DNA from: Perca fluviatilis
Lineage: Eukaryota; Chordata; Actinopteri; Perciformes; Percidae
Assembly: GCF_010015445.1 (NCBI RefSeq)
Contig: NC_053126.1
Location: forward strand, 17,376,169-17,440,168
Direction: 5' to 3'
Length of the DNA: 64,000 nt
Position numbers and translations under genes: made by a program. A model generated the notes under the pieces. That model was not told the origin of the DNA. It made no database searches and saw nothing but the letters and a program-made list of their open reading frames with translations. Positions 62,897 through 64,000 of this stretch are shown here, one piece after another; position 1 is the first letter of the stretch, and every line of letters begins with the position of its first letter.

Positions 62897-64000
62897 TAAA
62901 TGATGCCTAACCTTTAACATTTGAGAATGAACAGTTAGCATCTGTTACCATTGTACTGAAACATCATGGTGGGCTTCCATGTTGGCTTCCTTCTGTATGA
63001 GAGAAGCTTCTGGGTGTGATTTCATCCTCATTTCCACTAGAGTTGTGGTTTGTATGTTTTAGAGCAGGTTCAGTGCCTTAGCTGGCCTCTTTGTTACTGC
63101 ATTCCCTAATGGCTTGATTTAATGCATTCTCAGAGGTCAGATATTGTGCTGGCAGCCACAGACCACTTCCTTCAACACCGCCCCATTAATAACAGCAAAT
63201 AAATCAGGGCACATTGTGAATTTCCTCACTTGCATATTGAAGCTATTTGTAAGTGCTATGGTGACATCTTTATTGCATCAAGGAGGTAAATTGCGGAACA
63301 CTGATCTGTTTACACCTCAATCCCAAGTCCAAAACGTGTGGTCCATGTCCAAATTAATTAAAGGCACTACTCCCTGTGGGATGCTTACATTTGCATTCCA
63401 TTAAAAACTCTCAGGGGGCCTCAAATTAATTTGTGGAAGATTCATAAGACCATATATTGCTCACTCACTGTAAAATCCTCAACAAATTATTCTCACCTTT
63501 TCTTTGTTTTAGGTGACTTCATGAAAAAATGCAGACAAAAATATACATAATATCGAGGCTTTGATCTAGTTTGTAGCATAAACTAACGTGACGTTTATTT
63601 GCTTATTTGGAGCCCAGTATTTGTAACTAACCTACTTAAAATTAAACAAAGGGTTAAGTGAGTCTTCTCAGCGAGCAGTACGTTGCCAGAGATTTACCTT
63701 TTGCAGCAGCCTGTATTCTGCACGTGTACATTTCAGATTTTGTTTCATCATTCAATGATACGGATGTGGACAGAGAGAAGAAGTATTATTGTTGTCAGCA
63801 TGTGTTTATCTCAAATAGGCCCTGCATAATCAACCCAGCAAGCAACTTTTTGTTTTATTCAAACGCAAATATGCCATCAAAACCCTCATGTTTCCTTTGA
63901 GATTAGACTTTGAATAATGCCAAATATCTTGTCTTGTTGCTCTTAACAAACTGATTGTTTGTAGCACAGATGTGAACTGGGAAATAAACTGTGTCCCACT

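Overview
The window is a piece of a ray-finned (teleost, probably percomorph) fish nuclear genome. The evidence is long AT-rich non-coding stretches, spliced coding sequence, CA/TG microsatellites, and several repeat families I know from teleosts (hAT, TTAA-specific, piggyBac, PIF/Harbinger and Tc/mariner elements, and tRNA-derived SINEs). There are no bacterial operons, tRNAs, rRNAs or CRISPR arrays. Family names given here are from memory, without a database search.

Only one host gene is convincing: the first coding exon of a heparan sulfate 3-O-sulfotransferase, best matched to hs3st4, on the + strand at 39105-39700 with a clean GTGAGT donor at 39701. The rest of the gene lies beyond position 64000, so 39701-64000 is its first intron. 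Positions 1 to about 38400 are intergenic and show no other host gene. The 5' leader contains three short upstream ORFs, one of which overlaps the start codon.

Most recognisable structure is transposon-derived, and much of it is nested. At 4109-6428 a decayed hAT element contains an 897-bp hAT element with a perfect 8-bp target duplication. At 13936-16869 a decayed piggyBac element contains a second TTAA-flanked unit with inverted transposase fragments, plus a 1.3-kb hAT-like insertion. At 17600-19028 a TTAA element has picked up a LINE endonuclease fragment and carries a perfect 24-bp hairpin. At 30570-32538 a TTAA element interrupts a 50-codon helicase-like ORF of an older element, and the frame is intact across the insertion site. 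In the intron, 56898-60305 is a 3.4-kb element with CACTG ends carrying a minus-strand spliced gene with a partial BED-like finger, a plus-strand ORF with its own poly(A) signal, and a 643-bp hAT insertion in the leader of the minus gene. A Tc/mariner-like element with about 75-bp terminal repeats lies at 61723-62896.

Block 36636-37390 consists of long homopolymer runs (39 C, 62 T) and is probably an assembly or sequencing artefact. No new cellular system is evident. The most novel items are the two-gene 3.4-kb element and the nested insertions whose junctions can be read exactly.
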